DNA of 64,000 nt, taken from positions 1 through 64,000 of the forward strand of contig CACFTI010000002.1 of NCBI GenBank assembly GCA_902569115.1, given 5' to 3'. This stretch comes from an uncultured Verrucomicrobiota bacterium (GTDB lineage Bacteria; Verrucomicrobiota; Verrucomicrobiia; Opitutales; Seribacteraceae). This document shows, in pieces, positions 1-9,012 of the stretch; position 1 is the stretch's first letter; the number at the start of each line of letters is the position of its first letter. Below the pieces are notes generated by a model. That model worked only from the letters and a program-made list of their open reading frames with translations, ran no database searches and was not told the origin of the DNA. The position numbers and the translations under genes are program-made.

Positions 1-2
1 GC

Positions 3-221
3 AAGCGAGGTCCCGGGAAAACTTTCTGCCCGTCCGAAATCGCCCGCCAGGTTGAGCCACAGAACTGGCGTGCCTGGATGGAAGAAATTAGATCAGTCGG
101 CCAAGAACTGGTTGCTGATGATTTTTTACTTTGCAGCCAAAAAGGAAGCCCCGTCGATCCGGAACGGGCAATTGGACCCATTCGCTTTAGGCTTTCCCCT
201 ACCAATCCTACGGAAGTATAA
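3..221 (+). CDS. DUF3253 domain protein, C-terminal part (cut by window start)
   Basis: Frame 3 is open from the window edge to TAA at 219-221 and gives 72 residues. It begins KRGPGKTFCPSE, continues with a WRAW segment and ends with KGSPVDPERAIGPIRFR. From memory these match the DUF3253 family: an R-G-P-G-K-T-x-C-P-S-E start, a central W-R-x-x-M segment and a Q-K-G-x-P-V-D-P...G-P-I-R end. The family is small, has a winged-helix-like character and no established role. The gene ends 7 bases before the Nudix start, so the two may be cotranscribed. The other forward frames are interrupted or show no family signal. The true start lies outside the window. Confidence 0.72.
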   Translation, partial: KRGPGKTFCPSEIARQVEPQNWRAWMEEIRSVGQELVADDFLLCSQKGSPVDPERAIGPIRFRLSPTNPTEV

Positions 222-228
222 GTAAGTC

Positions 229-681
229 ATGAGCCTGCCGCCATCATCCCCCCCCGCATCATCAAATAAGAAAATTCGTCCGGTCATCAGTTGCCTCCTC
301 AAGCATGGGGAGGAAGTACTCATCCTGAAAAGGTCGAAACATGTGGGTAGCTTTCAAGGCTATTGGTCCTGCATTTCAGGATATTTGGAAGCAGGAGAAG
401 ACCCTCAGCATACGGCATACCGGGAAGTTTTCGAAGAAACTCAACTTCAAGAAAGTACCATTTTGGAAACCATTTACGCCGGCCCCTTCTACCCCGAAGC
501 CGATGATGTAATTTTTGAAACTCACTGGTTTCTCCTCGAAACCAATACAAAAGAGATCACCTTGGACTGGGAACACGATGAGTGCCGATGGGTTATACCG
601 GAAAAATTTTCTGACTATCAGGTCGTGCCCTGGCTACCTACCCTGACTGACCACTTGTTTGCCAAGCGGTCAGCCGGATAA
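229..681 (+). CDS. Nudix hydrolase
   Basis: A 150-residue cytosolic Nudix protein. The Nudix box spans residues 51-73: it starts GYLEAGE and contains REVFEE at 65-70, fitting Gx5Ex7REUxEExxU, where the glutamates bind the catalytic magnesium. Nudix enzymes hydrolyse nucleoside-diphosphate-linked compounds such as oxidised dNTPs, ADP-ribose or NADH; nothing here fixes the substrate. The first 13 residues are low-complexity Pro/Ser, so translation could start slightly later. It lies 7 bases after the DUF3253 gene and converges on hflC with a 10-base gap, and I see no terminator hairpin between them. Confidence 0.88.
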   Translation: MSLPPSSPPASSNKKIRPVISCLLKHGEEVLILKRSKHVGSFQGYWSCISGYLEAGEDPQHTAYREVFEETQLQESTILETIYAGPFYPEADDVIFETHWFLLETNTKEITLDWEHDECRWVIPEKFSDYQVVPWLPTLTDHLFAKRSAG

Positions 682-691
682 ATTCTTCAGA

Positions 692-1705
692 CTACTCTGC
701 ATCCGGTGCAGATGTCTTGTCAGCCTTATCCTTACTCGTTACCGGAGATAAAACCGGCTTGGCGGTAAAGGATTTGAAAAGCTGAAATAAAGGAGAATCG
801 GTCGATAAGATCAAAGAAGTGTCTTTGCTGAGGACTTGCTGATAGCTTTCCAAAGTCTTGAGAAAACCATAGAATTCGGAGGTTTCGGGCCCCTGATCAT
901 ACGCTTCTGCATAGATGGCAGATGCCTTGGCATCCGCCTCACCGTAGATTTCCTGAACCGTCTTGTAAGACACAGACTCAATCTCCTGTAAATCACGCTC
1001 TTTCTTACCGATAATCTTGGCTGCTTCTCCAGCACCCTCGGAACGGAAACGGGCCGCAATCTGCTGACGCTCACTGACCATCCGTTCGTAAATCCGGCGA
1101 CGAACGGTTTCGTTATAATTGATCCGCTTGAATCGTACATCCAACAGTTCGATCCCAAAATCAGCCAATTTGGCCGCCGCATTCTCGAAGATTTGTGCTT
1201 CCACTTTTTCCCGGCCCACTTTGATGGGATAGAGAGTACTTACCTGATCGGAGGCCTCGCCCAAGGTTTGATCAGTCTGAGCCACCCGGTCCTTGGTCGT
1301 GCGGACAATCTCGGTCAATTCATGCTTAGCCACCGCATTCCTTGTCTCACTTCCCAAAATATCATCGAGACGGGTCAAGGCACTACGCTCATCGCGCAGA
1401 CGCAGAAAGTATTGCATGGGATCACTGATGCGCCAGCGGGCAAAAGTATCGATAATAATATAGGTCTTATCCTTGGTGGACATCTCATTGGAAGGTCCAT
1501 CCCAGGGAAGAAATCGTTTTTCAATCCGATTGACTTCCTGGATGAAAGGAACTTTGAAATGCAGACCCGCCTCGATTACAGGCTCACCCACAGGTTTACC
1601 AAATTGAGTAATGATCACCTGGTCGGTCTCCTCCACCACATACGTGCAGAGGTAAAAACCGATAAAGGCTAAAATAATGGGTATCGCTGATAATTGTGCC
1701 TTCAT
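692..1705 (-). CDS. hflC: HflC-like SPFH/prohibitin membrane protein
   Basis: This 337-residue protein has one N-terminal membrane segment (about residues 5-25) followed by a periplasm-facing SPFH/Band 7 domain. It starts with the typical HflC segment VVEETDQVIITQFGKPVG, with GLHFKVPF soon after. The middle is helical and charged (coiled coil, about 150-260). In other bacteria HflC and HflK form a large cage around the membrane protease FtsH and modulate its activity; ftsH is not in this window. The start overlaps the hflK stop by 4 bases (ATGA), so translation is probably coupled. The C-terminal tail of about 35 residues is rich in Lys, Ser and Asp and looks disordered. Confidence 0.9.
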   Translation of the reverse strand: MKAQLSAIPIILAFIGFYLCTYVVEETDQVIITQFGKPVGEPVIEAGLHFKVPFIQEVNRIEKRFLPWDGPSNEMSTKDKTYIIIDTFARWRISDPMQYFLRLRDERSALTRLDDILGSETRNAVAKHELTEIVRTTKDRVAQTDQTLGEASDQVSTLYPIKVGREKVEAQIFENAAAKLADFGIELLDVRFKRINYNETVRRRIYERMVSERQQIAARFRSEGAGEAAKIIGKKERDLQEIESVSYKTVQEIYGEADAKASAIYAEAYDQGPETSEFYGFLKTLESYQQVLSKDTSLILSTDSPLFQLFKSFTAKPVLSPVTSKDKADKTSAPDAE

Positions 1706-2682
1706 CTAACACCTCCATTTCCGTCCTGGTTCAATTGAAGAAATGGCAGAATCTGGCTGGCATCCTCGTCTAAAATTATCTTTTTTCCCATCTTGGGAAC
1801 CACTTCCTTCATCGATTCCCAATAAAGCCGGGTTTTGGTGACCTCCGGGGCTTTTTTATACTCACCAAACATGGCGTTGAATCGTGCCACATCACCAAGT
1901 GCCTCATTTACCCGTTTGAGGGCATACCCTTCCGCGGCTTGGATCTTCTGGTCGGCGACACCCCGGGAACGGGGAACTTCCTGGTTATATTCACCATTAG
2001 CCTCATTGATCATCCGTTCACGCTCCTGTTGAGCCTGATTCACTTCATTGAAAGATGCCTGGACGGGCGGTGGCGGGTTCACATTTTGCAGTTGGATTTG
2101 GTCAATACCAATCCCGAGCTCATATTTTTTAACCGCTGCTTCGAGACGCTCACGAGCCTCCTCTTCAATTTCCTGACGGCCGATGGTGATGACTTCATCC
2201 ACCGTGCGGTCTCCCACGACTGTACGCATCACCGCCTCGGAAACGTGACGCAAGGTGCTCTCCGGGTTCATTACCTTAAAAAGAAAGAGCCTGGGGTCAT
2301 TGATACGATACTGGACGATCCATTCGACTTCAGCCGCATTGAGATCTCCGGTCATCATGCTCTTTTCCCGACTACGGGTTCGGCTCTCCGCAAATTGACT
2401 GTTATTGTTACCACCTGGTGTGCCAAATCCATACTCCTGTTTGAGCTGTCTGCGAACCGGAAGCACATACACATTGTCCACCCCGAAAGGTAACTTGAAG
2501 CGCAAACCTGGCTCCACTGTCTTTAAATACTTACCGAATCTCAAAACCACGCCCTGAGATTCCGCCTGTACGGTATACATAGAGGTGATGAAACCAACCA
2601 CCACCAATAACCCGACCAATATCCAGAGGACAAAACCCTTTCGAAAAAGGTCAGGAATGTTTACTTCAATCTGTTGACTCAT
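1702..2682 (-). CDS. hflK: HflK-like SPFH/prohibitin membrane protein
   Basis: A 326-residue partner of HflC. One transmembrane helix (about residues 17-38) precedes an SPFH domain that includes GVVLRFGKYLKTVEPGLRFK, followed by an Ala/Glu-rich helical region ending near residue 290. The LQNVNPPPPVQASFNEVN stretch is typical of HflK. It lacks the long Gly-rich N-terminal tail of the E. coli protein and starts only 16 residues before the helix. On the minus strand hflK precedes hflC with a 4-base overlap. A short purine-rich AAAGAG lies about 8 bases before the ATG as a plausible ribosome site. Confidence 0.9.
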   Translation of the reverse strand: MSQQIEVNIPDLFRKGFVLWILVGLLVVVGFITSMYTVQAESQGVVLRFGKYLKTVEPGLRFKLPFGVDNVYVLPVRRQLKQEYGFGTPGGNNNSQFAESRTRSREKSMMTGDLNAAEVEWIVQYRINDPRLFLFKVMNPESTLRHVSEAVMRTVVGDRTVDEVITIGRQEIEEEARERLEAAVKKYELGIGIDQIQLQNVNPPPPVQASFNEVNQAQQERERMINEANGEYNQEVPRSRGVADQKIQAAEGYALKRVNEALGDVARFNAMFGEYKKAPEVTKTRLYWESMKEVVPKMGKKIILDEDASQILPFLQLNQDGNGGVR

Positions 2683-2731
2683 ATAATCTCTTTAAACCCG
2701 AAACCGATAATAAGGTCAACAAGGAGCGACC

Positions 2732-3157
2732 TTACTTGATTTCATATTTCCTCCGCATCAATCTTTCCACCTCCACGGCATCATAAGCGAAATCAGCCTC
2801 GGTTTTTTCTTTGAGCATGCGAATCGTCTTCGTAACAAATGGGATATCATCCACAAAAGGCTCATCCAAATGGTAATGACGATGAAAAGGGTATGCTCCT
2901 CCGGTGTGCCTCAAGGTGCTCCCAGACTCCGAATCGACGACCTCAAAATAAGTAAATCCCGCTTGCCTGGTCACTTCCGCACAACGCAGCAAACATAAAT
3001 CCCCCGTCGCCGGATGATCCCCCCCCTTAAATGTTACCCTCTCCAAACCGTCCCCGAGGCTTGTCTCATCATAATAGGATGGCCCGTATAAGCTCCCCAT
3101 CCCACAACCAGAAAAGAGTAGAAAAGCAAAAGAAAGAGTGGCTGCAAAGGAATTCAT
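2732..3157 (-). CDS. Small lipoprotein resembling the CC0125/CC1285 family
   Basis: A 141-residue protein with an N-terminal hydrophobic signal and a lipobox-like FSGC ending at Cys18, so probably a lipoprotein. The mature part begins YGPSYYDETSLGDG and later has LLRCAEVTRQAGFTYFEV. This resembles small proteobacterial CC0125/CC1285-type lipoproteins, where a 'YGP...' start and an 'R-x-A-E-x-x...G-F-x-Y-F' helix-strand pair recur. The function of that family is not known. It sits 49 bases upstream of hflK and 50 bases downstream of typA on the same strand, so it could belong to either transcript. The similarity is from memory of the pattern. Confidence 0.6.
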   Translation of the reverse strand: MNSFAATLSFAFLLFSGCGMGSLYGPSYYDETSLGDGLERVTFKGGDHPATGDLCLLRCAEVTRQAGFTYFEVVDSESGSTLRHTGGAYPFHRHYHLDEPFVDDIPFVTKTIRMLKEKTEADFAYDAVEVERLMRRKYEIK

Positions 3158-3207
3158 CTTATCGAAAATCTATTTACCACCCGGTCAACGGGCAAGTTGG
3201 AATCGGT

Positions 3208-5034
3208 TCAGGATACCAGCTTTTTGGCTTCCCGCTTACGGATTGTGAAATCAAGAATCCTTTTTCGCAGACGAATACTTTTCGGCGTCACCTCGACCAA
3301 TTCATCCGGTGCAATGTATTCAATCGCCCGTTCGAGGGAAAATTTAATAGCTGGGGTTAGAGCCTCACTTTTATCGCTCCCTGCTGCCCGGTGATTGGTC
3401 ACATGCTTCGCCTTGGTCGGGTTAACCGGTAAATCTTCGGTGCGTGGATTTTCTCCCACGATCATCCCTTCATATACTTCCTCGCCCGGACCCACGAATA
3501 ATTTTCCGCGCGTTTCAATATTTCGCAGGGCATAGGTCATGGACTCTCCCTTTTCCATCGATACCAGGGTACCACTCCGTCGGGTACGAATATCTCCGGA
3601 GTCGGGACGGTATTCCTTAAACAGGTGGGACATGATTCCTTCCCCACTGGTCAGGTTGAGTAGCTCAAATTCAAAACCAATCAGACCACGGGTAGGGATG
3701 GTTGCTTCCAACTGGGTCCTTCCCCGATTTGCGGAAATGGACTCCACTATGCCTTTCCGGTTGGCCAATGATTGCATACAACCACCCACGGCCTCGTCAG
3801 GAACTTCGAGATAAACCGTTTCAAAAGGCTCGTGTGAACGACCATCAATATCCTTCTTAATCACCGTCGGGCGACTGACCAGAATCTCAAAACCCTCCCT
3901 TCTCATCTCTTCCACCACCACAGCCACCTGCATGGCTCCACGGGCATTCACCTTAAATTCGGTCGATTCACCGGTATCCTCAAACTTGATCGAAATATTG
4001 GTACGAGCTTCCCGAATTAAACGCTCACGAATTTCGCGCGATGTTACCCGGTCCCCTTCCCTTCCGGCCATCGGCCCATCATTTACTGAAAAAGTCATCG
4101 AAACTGTCGGTGGATCGATTTCCACAAAGGGTAAAGTTTCCGCCTCCTCGTTACTGGCCAGGGTTTCACCAATATCCAGTTCTTCGAGCCCCGCAATACC
4201 AACGATATTACCAGCAACTGCTTCGGTGGCATCCTGTGTGGCCAGAGCAGAATATTCAAAGACTTTGGAAACTTTTCCACGAATCGGATTTTGTTCCTTA
4301 TGTAATCGCCAGATGGGATCGCCCACCTTTACCCGGCCGGACAACACCTTACCGATTCCGATTCTTCCGACATAGTCAGACCAGTCGACATTGGAAACCA
4401 GCATCCGAAAATTTTCTGACTCTTCAATCTTGGGTGGAGGCACCGAATCCACAATTGCCTGAAACAAGGGCTGCATATCGGTATTTTCATCTTCGAGTGC
4501 GAAACGGGCATACCCATCCTTGGCACTGCCATAAAGAAAAGGGGCATCAAACTGATCTTCCTTGGCCTCAAGTTCCAGGAAAAGTTCCAAAACGGAGTCC
4601 TGCATCTCCTCAGGTCGGGCATTGGGACGATCAATCTTGTTTACAAAAACCACCGGGTTCAATCCGGCAGCCAGGGCTTTTTGCAGTACAAACCGGGTCT
4701 GTGCCTGTGGGCCCTCGTAGGCATCCACCACCAACATCACCCCGTCCACCATTTTCATCACCCGCTCGACCTCACCACCGAAATCGGCGTGCCCCGGAGT
4801 ATCCACAATATTAATCAGATACTCTCCCCACCGGACGGATGTGTTTTTCGCCTTGATGGTAATTCCGCGCTCTCTTTCCTGAGCCATAGAATCCATGGCC
4901 CGTTCATCCAGAGCCTGATTTTCGCGAAAGGAACCGGATTGCCTGAGCAATTGGTCCACAAGGGTGGTCTTGCCATGATCAACATGTGCGATGATTGCCA
5001 AGTTACGAATGCGGTCTGGTGTAAGAGAATTCAT
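3208..5034 (-). CDS. typA: GTP-binding ribosome-associated protein TypA/BipA
   Basis: The 608 residues match the normal TypA length. G-motifs are clear: AHVDHGKTT (residues 16-24), [12 protein letters not shown] (switch I), [14 protein letters not shown] and NKIDRP. Elongation-factor-like domains follow, with the TypA-typical [20 protein letters not shown] and [10 protein letters not shown] segments. TypA/BipA is a translational GTPase that binds 70S ribosomes and helps 50S assembly, notably at low temperature or under stress. The gene is on the minus strand, with the lipoprotein gene 50 bases downstream. No strong Shine-Dalgarno sequence precedes the ATG. Confidence 0.96.
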   Translation of the reverse strand: MNSLTPDRIRNLAIIAHVDHGKTTLVDQLLRQSGSFRENQALDERAMDSMAQERERGITIKAKNTSVRWGEYLINIVDTPGHADFGGEVERVMKMVDGVMLVVDAYEGPQAQTRFVLQKALAAGLNPVVFVNKIDRPNARPEEMQDSVLELFLELEAKEDQFDAPFLYGSAKDGYARFALEDENTDMQPLFQAIVDSVPPPKIEESENFRMLVSNVDWSDYVGRIGIGKVLSGRVKVGDPIWRLHKEQNPIRGKVSKVFEYSALATQDATEAVAGNIVGIAGLEELDIGETLASNEEAETLPFVEIDPPTVSMTFSVNDGPMAGREGDRVTSREIRERLIREARTNISIKFEDTGESTEFKVNARGAMQVAVVVEEMRREGFEILVSRPTVIKKDIDGRSHEPFETVYLEVPDEAVGGCMQSLANRKGIVESISANRGRTQLEATIPTRGLIGFEFELLNLTSGEGIMSHLFKEYRPDSGDIRTRRSGTLVSMEKGESMTYALRNIETRGKLFVGPGEEVYEGMIVGENPRTEDLPVNPTKAKHVTNHRAAGSDKSEALTPAIKFSLERAIEYIAPDELVEVTPKSIRLRKRILDFTIRKREAKKLVS

Positions 5035-5094
5035 GAAATCGAAGCCCGCGAAACTATCGACCCTTTGCCCTTCTTACAAGACTAGCTTTTGTAA

Positions 5095-5649
5095 TTAAGC
5101 TACGAAATAAGATAGAAAAGTGAGCACAAGCAAAATAAAGCCAATAAGTGCATACCTGTAGGCATGGCTTAATTTGCGATATTTGTCTGATAAAACCATA
5201 CCGCCCTGATAAATATCTTTTGCTAAAAAACGCCTTGCCGAGTCATTGCAGGCAATATTTTTTTCTACATAGTCCAAGTATTTATCTTCTTCGAACTCGG
5301 CAAATGCACCAAAGAAAAGTGGATTACTAATGCCGTCAATGCTTTGATCTATCTTTTGGGATTTGGGTAATTTCGGCATGACAACCAAAATTCCCAGTGA
5401 AATGGCAATTACTTCTGAAACAAAAAAAAGAGAAAGAAAAACCACTGTTACAGAATTTAGGGATTCAAGAAATCCATCTGTATTCATGTAAATCAAACGG
5501 GTTCCCAATAATGTTAAGACAACAAGAACTAATCCGGAAAGGATTTGGGCTTTTTGGTCGGCAAGTAAAATGAGTTGTGCTTGTTTTTGATGTGCACAAC
5601 GTAATGTGTAAATAACATCCTTGTCGGGTTTCTTATTTGAAACTTCCAT
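5095..5649 (-). CDS. Pycsar-effector-type transmembrane protein (DUF5706/PycTM-like), orphan
   Basis: A 184-residue membrane protein. Helices are predicted at about 37-55, 67-91 and 163-183, with a soluble region of about 70 residues between the second and third. The first helix is preceded by LLADQKAQIL, the 'A-D-x-K-A' hallmark I associate with DUF5706 (PF18967, Pycsar effector). The middle has PLFFGAFAEF and the end has AKDIYQGGMVLSDKYRKL, also typical. In Pycsar anti-phage systems a cyclase makes cCMP or cUMP and PycTM-type effectors damage the membrane. No cyclase gene lies nearby: typA and rdgB flank it. Sampled lines are about 33-38% GC, against about 42% for rdgB and about 50% for typA. 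Defence function is inferred from family only. Confidence 0.78.
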   Translation of the reverse strand: MEVSNKKPDKDVIYTLRCAHQKQAQLILLADQKAQILSGLVLVVLTLLGTRLIYMNTDGFLESLNSVTVVFLSLFFVSEVIAISLGILVVMPKLPKSQKIDQSIDGISNPLFFGAFAEFEEDKYLDYVEKNIACNDSARRFLAKDIYQGGMVLSDKYRKLSHAYRYALIGFILLVLTFLSYFVA

Positions 5650-5779
5650 AAATTAACTAATCATTTTGGATCATAATTTTAGCAATGAGAGTGCAATAAT
5701 TATGTAAAGATTCAGGATAGTTATTTTCTTATCATTAAAAAAAGAATCCTCATTAATATCAATAATTTCACGACTAAGA

Positions 5780-6379
5780 CTATTGCATGGATATCCAATC
5801 AATTAATTTAGACAAAGCCTTAGCCCGATGACTCATTTTAGCTTTTTCATCCAGCGAAATTTCCGCAAATGTGGATTCACTTTTCTCTGGTAGAAAGAAA
5901 GGGTCATAGCCAAATCCGCCTTTTCCCTTTGGTTCAAATAAAAATTTTCCTTCACAGACTCCGGCAAAAGTCTTCTCCAAATCAACACCAACCAAGGCGA
6001 GCACGCATCGAAAGCGGCAAGTCCGATCTGGCTCTGGTATATTTTTCATCTCCGCTACGACCTTTTGATTATTTGCCTCATCATCGCAATCTAGTCCTGC
6101 ATAGCGTGCGGAAATGACACCAGGGCGGCCATTGAGGGCATCAATTTCAATTCCGCTATCATCAGCCAGGAACCATCCATCGATTGGACCAACATCTTTT
6201 AATCCATTCGCTTTGAGCAAAGCATTACTTTCAAAAGTAGAACCAGTCTCTTCTACTTCAGGCATTCCTCCGATCGCCTCTGGTCCTGATACCTTGATAG
6301 GTAAAGCCGCCTGATTAAGCGCTGACTGTAATTCATGTAGTTTATGGGTATTGCCGGAGGCTAAGTAGATTGTTTTCAT
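5780..6379 (-). CDS. rdgB: Non-canonical purine NTP pyrophosphatase (RdgB/HAM1)
   Basis: A 199-residue Maf/HAM1-fold enzyme that hydrolyses dITP, XTP and related deaminated purine nucleotides to monophosphates, keeping them out of DNA and RNA. Family motifs are intact: ASGNTHKLHEL at the start, ADDSGIEIDALNGRPGV in the middle, then GFGYDPFF and KAKMSHRAKAL near the end. The stop of the upstream ribD overlaps this start by 4 bases (6376-6379), so the two are translationally coupled. A 130-base AT-rich gap separates it from the PycTM-like gene. Confidence 0.95.
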   Translation of the reverse strand: MKTIYLASGNTHKLHELQSALNQAALPIKVSGPEAIGGMPEVEETGSTFESNALLKANGLKDVGPIDGWFLADDSGIEIDALNGRPGVISARYAGLDCDDEANNQKVVAEMKNIPEPDRTCRFRCVLALVGVDLEKTFAGVCEGKFLFEPKGKGGFGYDPFFLPEKSESTFAEISLDEKAKMSHRAKALSKLIDWISMQ

Positions 6380-7482
6380 AAAAATCCGTGAATAATGCGG
6401 TCTTCCCCCAATTGTGCTTCAATAGGCTCTCTCAAAGGAAAAGAATCTAAATCAGGACCGGGTAAGGCATTGGGTCCCGAAAAGATTTTGGGAGATTGGT
6501 AACGAAATAAATAATCAACTAAACCTTCCTTGAGAAGAGAATTCGCTACCCTTGATCCGCCCTCAAAATAAACAGCGTTAAGATTAAGTTTTTTTAAAAA
6601 ATCAGGTATTTCGTTCAATTGAATCTGACCATTTTCCTGCTGCCCCAATTCAATCAAATTGATACCGGACTCATGAGCTTTTTTAACCGCTTTTAAGTTA
6701 TTCATTCCTGAGGCGGTAGTTAAGATTATGGTTTTAGAAGTAAATGCATCCCGGTAAAGGTTGCGCGGTGAAACTGTTTCATGAAGTGTACGAAGAGAAG
6801 AATCCAGCACTAAACGAACAGGGCAAAAAGTTCCTTTTGTTTGTCGTGATGTTAAACTGGGATTATCTGCCAAGACAGTCCCCGAACCAACACAAATAGC
6901 AGGAAACAACCGTCGCCAATGCATTACATCTAGACGAGCATCTTCCTCCGTCACACGACTTTTTTCTCCTGCAACTTCAGAAAGCTTACCATTAGATGAC
7001 TCAGCGAGTTTTAAGGCAAGCAATGGTCTTTTTTTTGTTATATTAAGATTGAAAATAAAATTTAATCGTGAGGCTTGCTTTCCAAATTCATCGCTTGCCA
7101 TCTCGACTGTAACCCCCGCCTTCCGTAAAATTTCCAAACCCCTTCCGGCATGAGCGGGATTAGGATCCAAAGTACCCACATAAACTCTTTTAATTCCTGA
7201 CTCGATAATAGCGTCCACGCAGGGAGGTGTACGGCCAGTTGTTGAGCATGGCTCCAGCGAAATAAAAATCGACGCACCTGGTGCTGGCTTGCGACCCAGA
7301 TTTTTAAATGCTTCGACCTCCGCGTGCGGACCTCCAGTTTTACGGTGATATCCTTCTGCAACCGACTTTTCCTCTTCAACAATGATTGCCCCGACCATAG
7401 GATTGGGATGCGTGTCGCCCCAACCTTTCATGGCGAGCCCAAGCGTTTTTTCAAAAAAAAATTCCTTCGAAGAATCCTGCAC
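6376..7482 (-). CDS. ribD: Bifunctional riboflavin biosynthesis deaminase/reductase RibD
   Basis: The 368-residue protein has an N-terminal cytidine-deaminase-like domain (about 1-145) with zinc ligands His53 (HAEVEA, Glu55 as proton shuttle), Cys79 and Cys88 (EPCSTTGRTPPC). A DHFR-like reductase domain (about 150-368) includes LKLAESSNGK and EGGSRVANSLL. It catalyses deamination of the diamino-pyrimidinone phosphate and NADPH reduction of the ribosyl chain in riboflavin synthesis. Other rib genes are not in the window. The pairing with rdgB by a 4-base overlap is not an obvious functional link. Confidence 0.95.
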   Translation of the reverse strand: MQDSSKEFFFEKTLGLAMKGWGDTHPNPMVGAIIVEEEKSVAEGYHRKTGGPHAEVEAFKNLGRKPAPGASIFISLEPCSTTGRTPPCVDAIIESGIKRVYVGTLDPNPAHAGRGLEILRKAGVTVEMASDEFGKQASRLNFIFNLNITKKRPLLALKLAESSNGKLSEVAGEKSRVTEEDARLDVMHWRRLFPAICVGSGTVLADNPSLTSRQTKGTFCPVRLVLDSSLRTLHETVSPRNLYRDAFTSKTIILTTASGMNNLKAVKKAHESGINLIELGQQENGQIQLNEIPDFLKKLNLNAVYFEGGSRVANSLLKEGLVDYLFRYQSPKIFSGPNALPGPDLDSFPLREPIEAQLGEDRIIHGFL

Positions 7483-7501
7483 TTTTATTTTAAAGCGATG
7501 A

Positions 7502-8287
7502 TTACCCTAAAGACAGAGAAAGTCCAACGGGACAATGGTCTGAACCTTCAACCTGTGAATGAATCGTTGCTTCACGAACGGATGTGGCAAGATCATCGGA
7601 AGCAATAAAATAATCTATTCTCCATCCCACATTTCTTTTTCGTGCTCCGGCTCGATAGGACCACCATGAATACGCTCCTGTTTTTTCTGGATACAAGTGC
7701 CTGAAGGTATCAAGAAATCCTTCTGCTAAAAGATTGGATAAACCTTCCCTTTCCTGATCCGTAAAACCAGCATTCCTTCGATTGGTCTTCGGATTGGCTA
7801 AATCAATTTCTCGATGAGCCACATTTAAATCTCCGCAAAGTAAAACAGGTTTTTTTTCACGAAGAGAGATGATGTAGTCTTTAAGATCAGGATCCCATGA
7901 ATCATAGCGATAACTTAATCGGGATAGATCATTTTTGGAATTAGGCACATAAACATTTACCAAGTGGAATCCGTCATATTCACATGTTATCATTCTTCCT
8001 TCTCCAGCGTGATCACCATTTGGAAAACCCTCGGCTATTCGCAAGGGTTCTTCTTTGGAAAATATCGCCGTACCTGAATACCCTTTTTTATCAGCTAAGT
8101 GATAGTGCTTAAAGGCATAACCAAAATCATCTTTCGGAATTACCTCCTGATTCAGTTTCACTTCTTGAAGACACAAAAAATCAGGAAAATTTTCACCTAC
8201 AAATGTATCAAAGGTTTTTTTCCTGCAGGCACGGAGGCCGTTCACATTCCATGATACAAATTCCAAGGTCGACTTTTGAGATGTCAT
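7502..8287 (-). CDS. xth: Exodeoxyribonuclease III / AP endonuclease
   Basis: A 261-residue EEP-superfamily nuclease of the ExoIII type, acting in base-excision repair at abasic sites and 3' blocked ends. The motifs are complete: WNVNGLRA (Asn15), LQEVKL (metal-binding Glu42), CGDLNVAHREIDLANP, GWRIDYF and the terminal SDHCPVG (Asp250-His251). The NPKTNRRNAGFTDQER stretch is characteristic of ExoA/ExoIII rather than APE1-like branches. The gene lies 19 bases upstream of ribD on the same strand and diverges from efp across an 89-base gap. Confidence 0.95.
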   Translation of the reverse strand: MTSQKSTLEFVSWNVNGLRACRKKTFDTFVGENFPDFLCLQEVKLNQEVIPKDDFGYAFKHYHLADKKGYSGTAIFSKEEPLRIAEGFPNGDHAGEGRMITCEYDGFHLVNVYVPNSKNDLSRLSYRYDSWDPDLKDYIISLREKKPVLLCGDLNVAHREIDLANPKTNRRNAGFTDQEREGLSNLLAEGFLDTFRHLYPEKTGAYSWWSYRAGARKRNVGWRIDYFIASDDLATSVREATIHSQVEGSDHCPVGLSLSLG

Positions 8288-8376
8288 AAGTAATTAGTAT
8301 TCCCATTCATTTAATTGCCTAAAAGCAAAATTTACTTTGTCCAAATCCTTTTAATCCACAAGAAAAAGTAGTCAAC

Positions 8377-8943
8377 ATGGCTTCACCTACAGACATTCGT
8401 AAGGGACGTGTTATCGTCTATCAAGGCTCACCCCATCTCGTTTTGGAAATGTTACACCGAACACAAGGCCGACAAGCTGGGTTCGTTCAAACAACCCTTC
8501 GAAACTTACAAAGCGGATCCACGACGACAACCAAATTTCGGTCGACTGACAATGTCGATTTTATGCACACAACTACGCAAAAACTAGAGTACAGTTATAA
8601 AGATAATGATGGATTTCACTTTATGGATGTGGAGACTTTTGAAGATACGATTCTCACCGAAGAGATGATTGGAGATGATGAAATTTTCCTCGTCGAAGGA
8701 AATGGCTATGATATTCTCTTGGTCGACGGAGAAGCGGTGAGACTGGAACTACCAGCATCAGTAGAAGCAACGGTAGTTGAAGCTCCCGATGCCATTCGTG
8801 GAGATACCGCAGGAAATGTACTAAAGCCCGTCACCATTTCATCGGGAATTACTGTTCAGGTTCCTTTATTTATCAAAAAGGACGAAATCATAAGAATCAG
8901 CACTTCAGACAGGTCTTACCTCGGAAGAGCGGATAAAAAATAA
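8377..8943 (+). CDS. efp: Elongation factor P, arginine-32 variant
   Basis: The 188-residue protein has the three beta-barrel domains of EF-P, which binds between the P and E sites and relieves stalling at polyproline stretches. The tip loop reads HRTQGRQAGFVQTTLRNL. Aligned with E. coli EF-P (PGKGQAFARVKLR), the modified lysine position is Arg32. Arginine here is typical of EF-P that is rhamnosylated by EarP rather than lysylated by EpmA/B. The final part contains SGITVQVPLFIKKDE and ISTSDRSYLGR, standard for the C-terminal OB domain. No modifying enzyme is encoded nearby. Whether this lineage modifies the residue is unknown from sequence. Confidence 0.95.
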   Translation: MASPTDIRKGRVIVYQGSPHLVLEMLHRTQGRQAGFVQTTLRNLQSGSTTTTKFRSTDNVDFMHTTTQKLEYSYKDNDGFHFMDVETFEDTILTEEMIGDDEIFLVEGNGYDILLVDGEAVRLELPASVEATVVEAPDAIRGDTAGNVLKPVTISSGITVQVPLFIKKDEIIRISTSDRSYLGRADKK

Positions 8944-9012
8944 TTAATCTGAAACAATTCCTACTTTAAGGTCGAACAGACCTGTTCTGGAATTTGCAAA
9001 GAAAAAAATAAA

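Noticed and set aside
1-225. A second open frame (frame 1) at the window start ending at 225
   Set aside because: It reads as low-complexity, shadow-like sequence. Frame 3 carries the DUF3253 signature instead.
5650-5779. A small RNA or attachment site in the AT-rich gap after rdgB
   Set aside because: No hairpin, tRNA-like or repeat structure could be supported.
8969-8983. AGGTC-N5-GACCT inverted repeat after efp
   Set aside because: Only 5 pairs and no following T-run, so not a convincing terminator.
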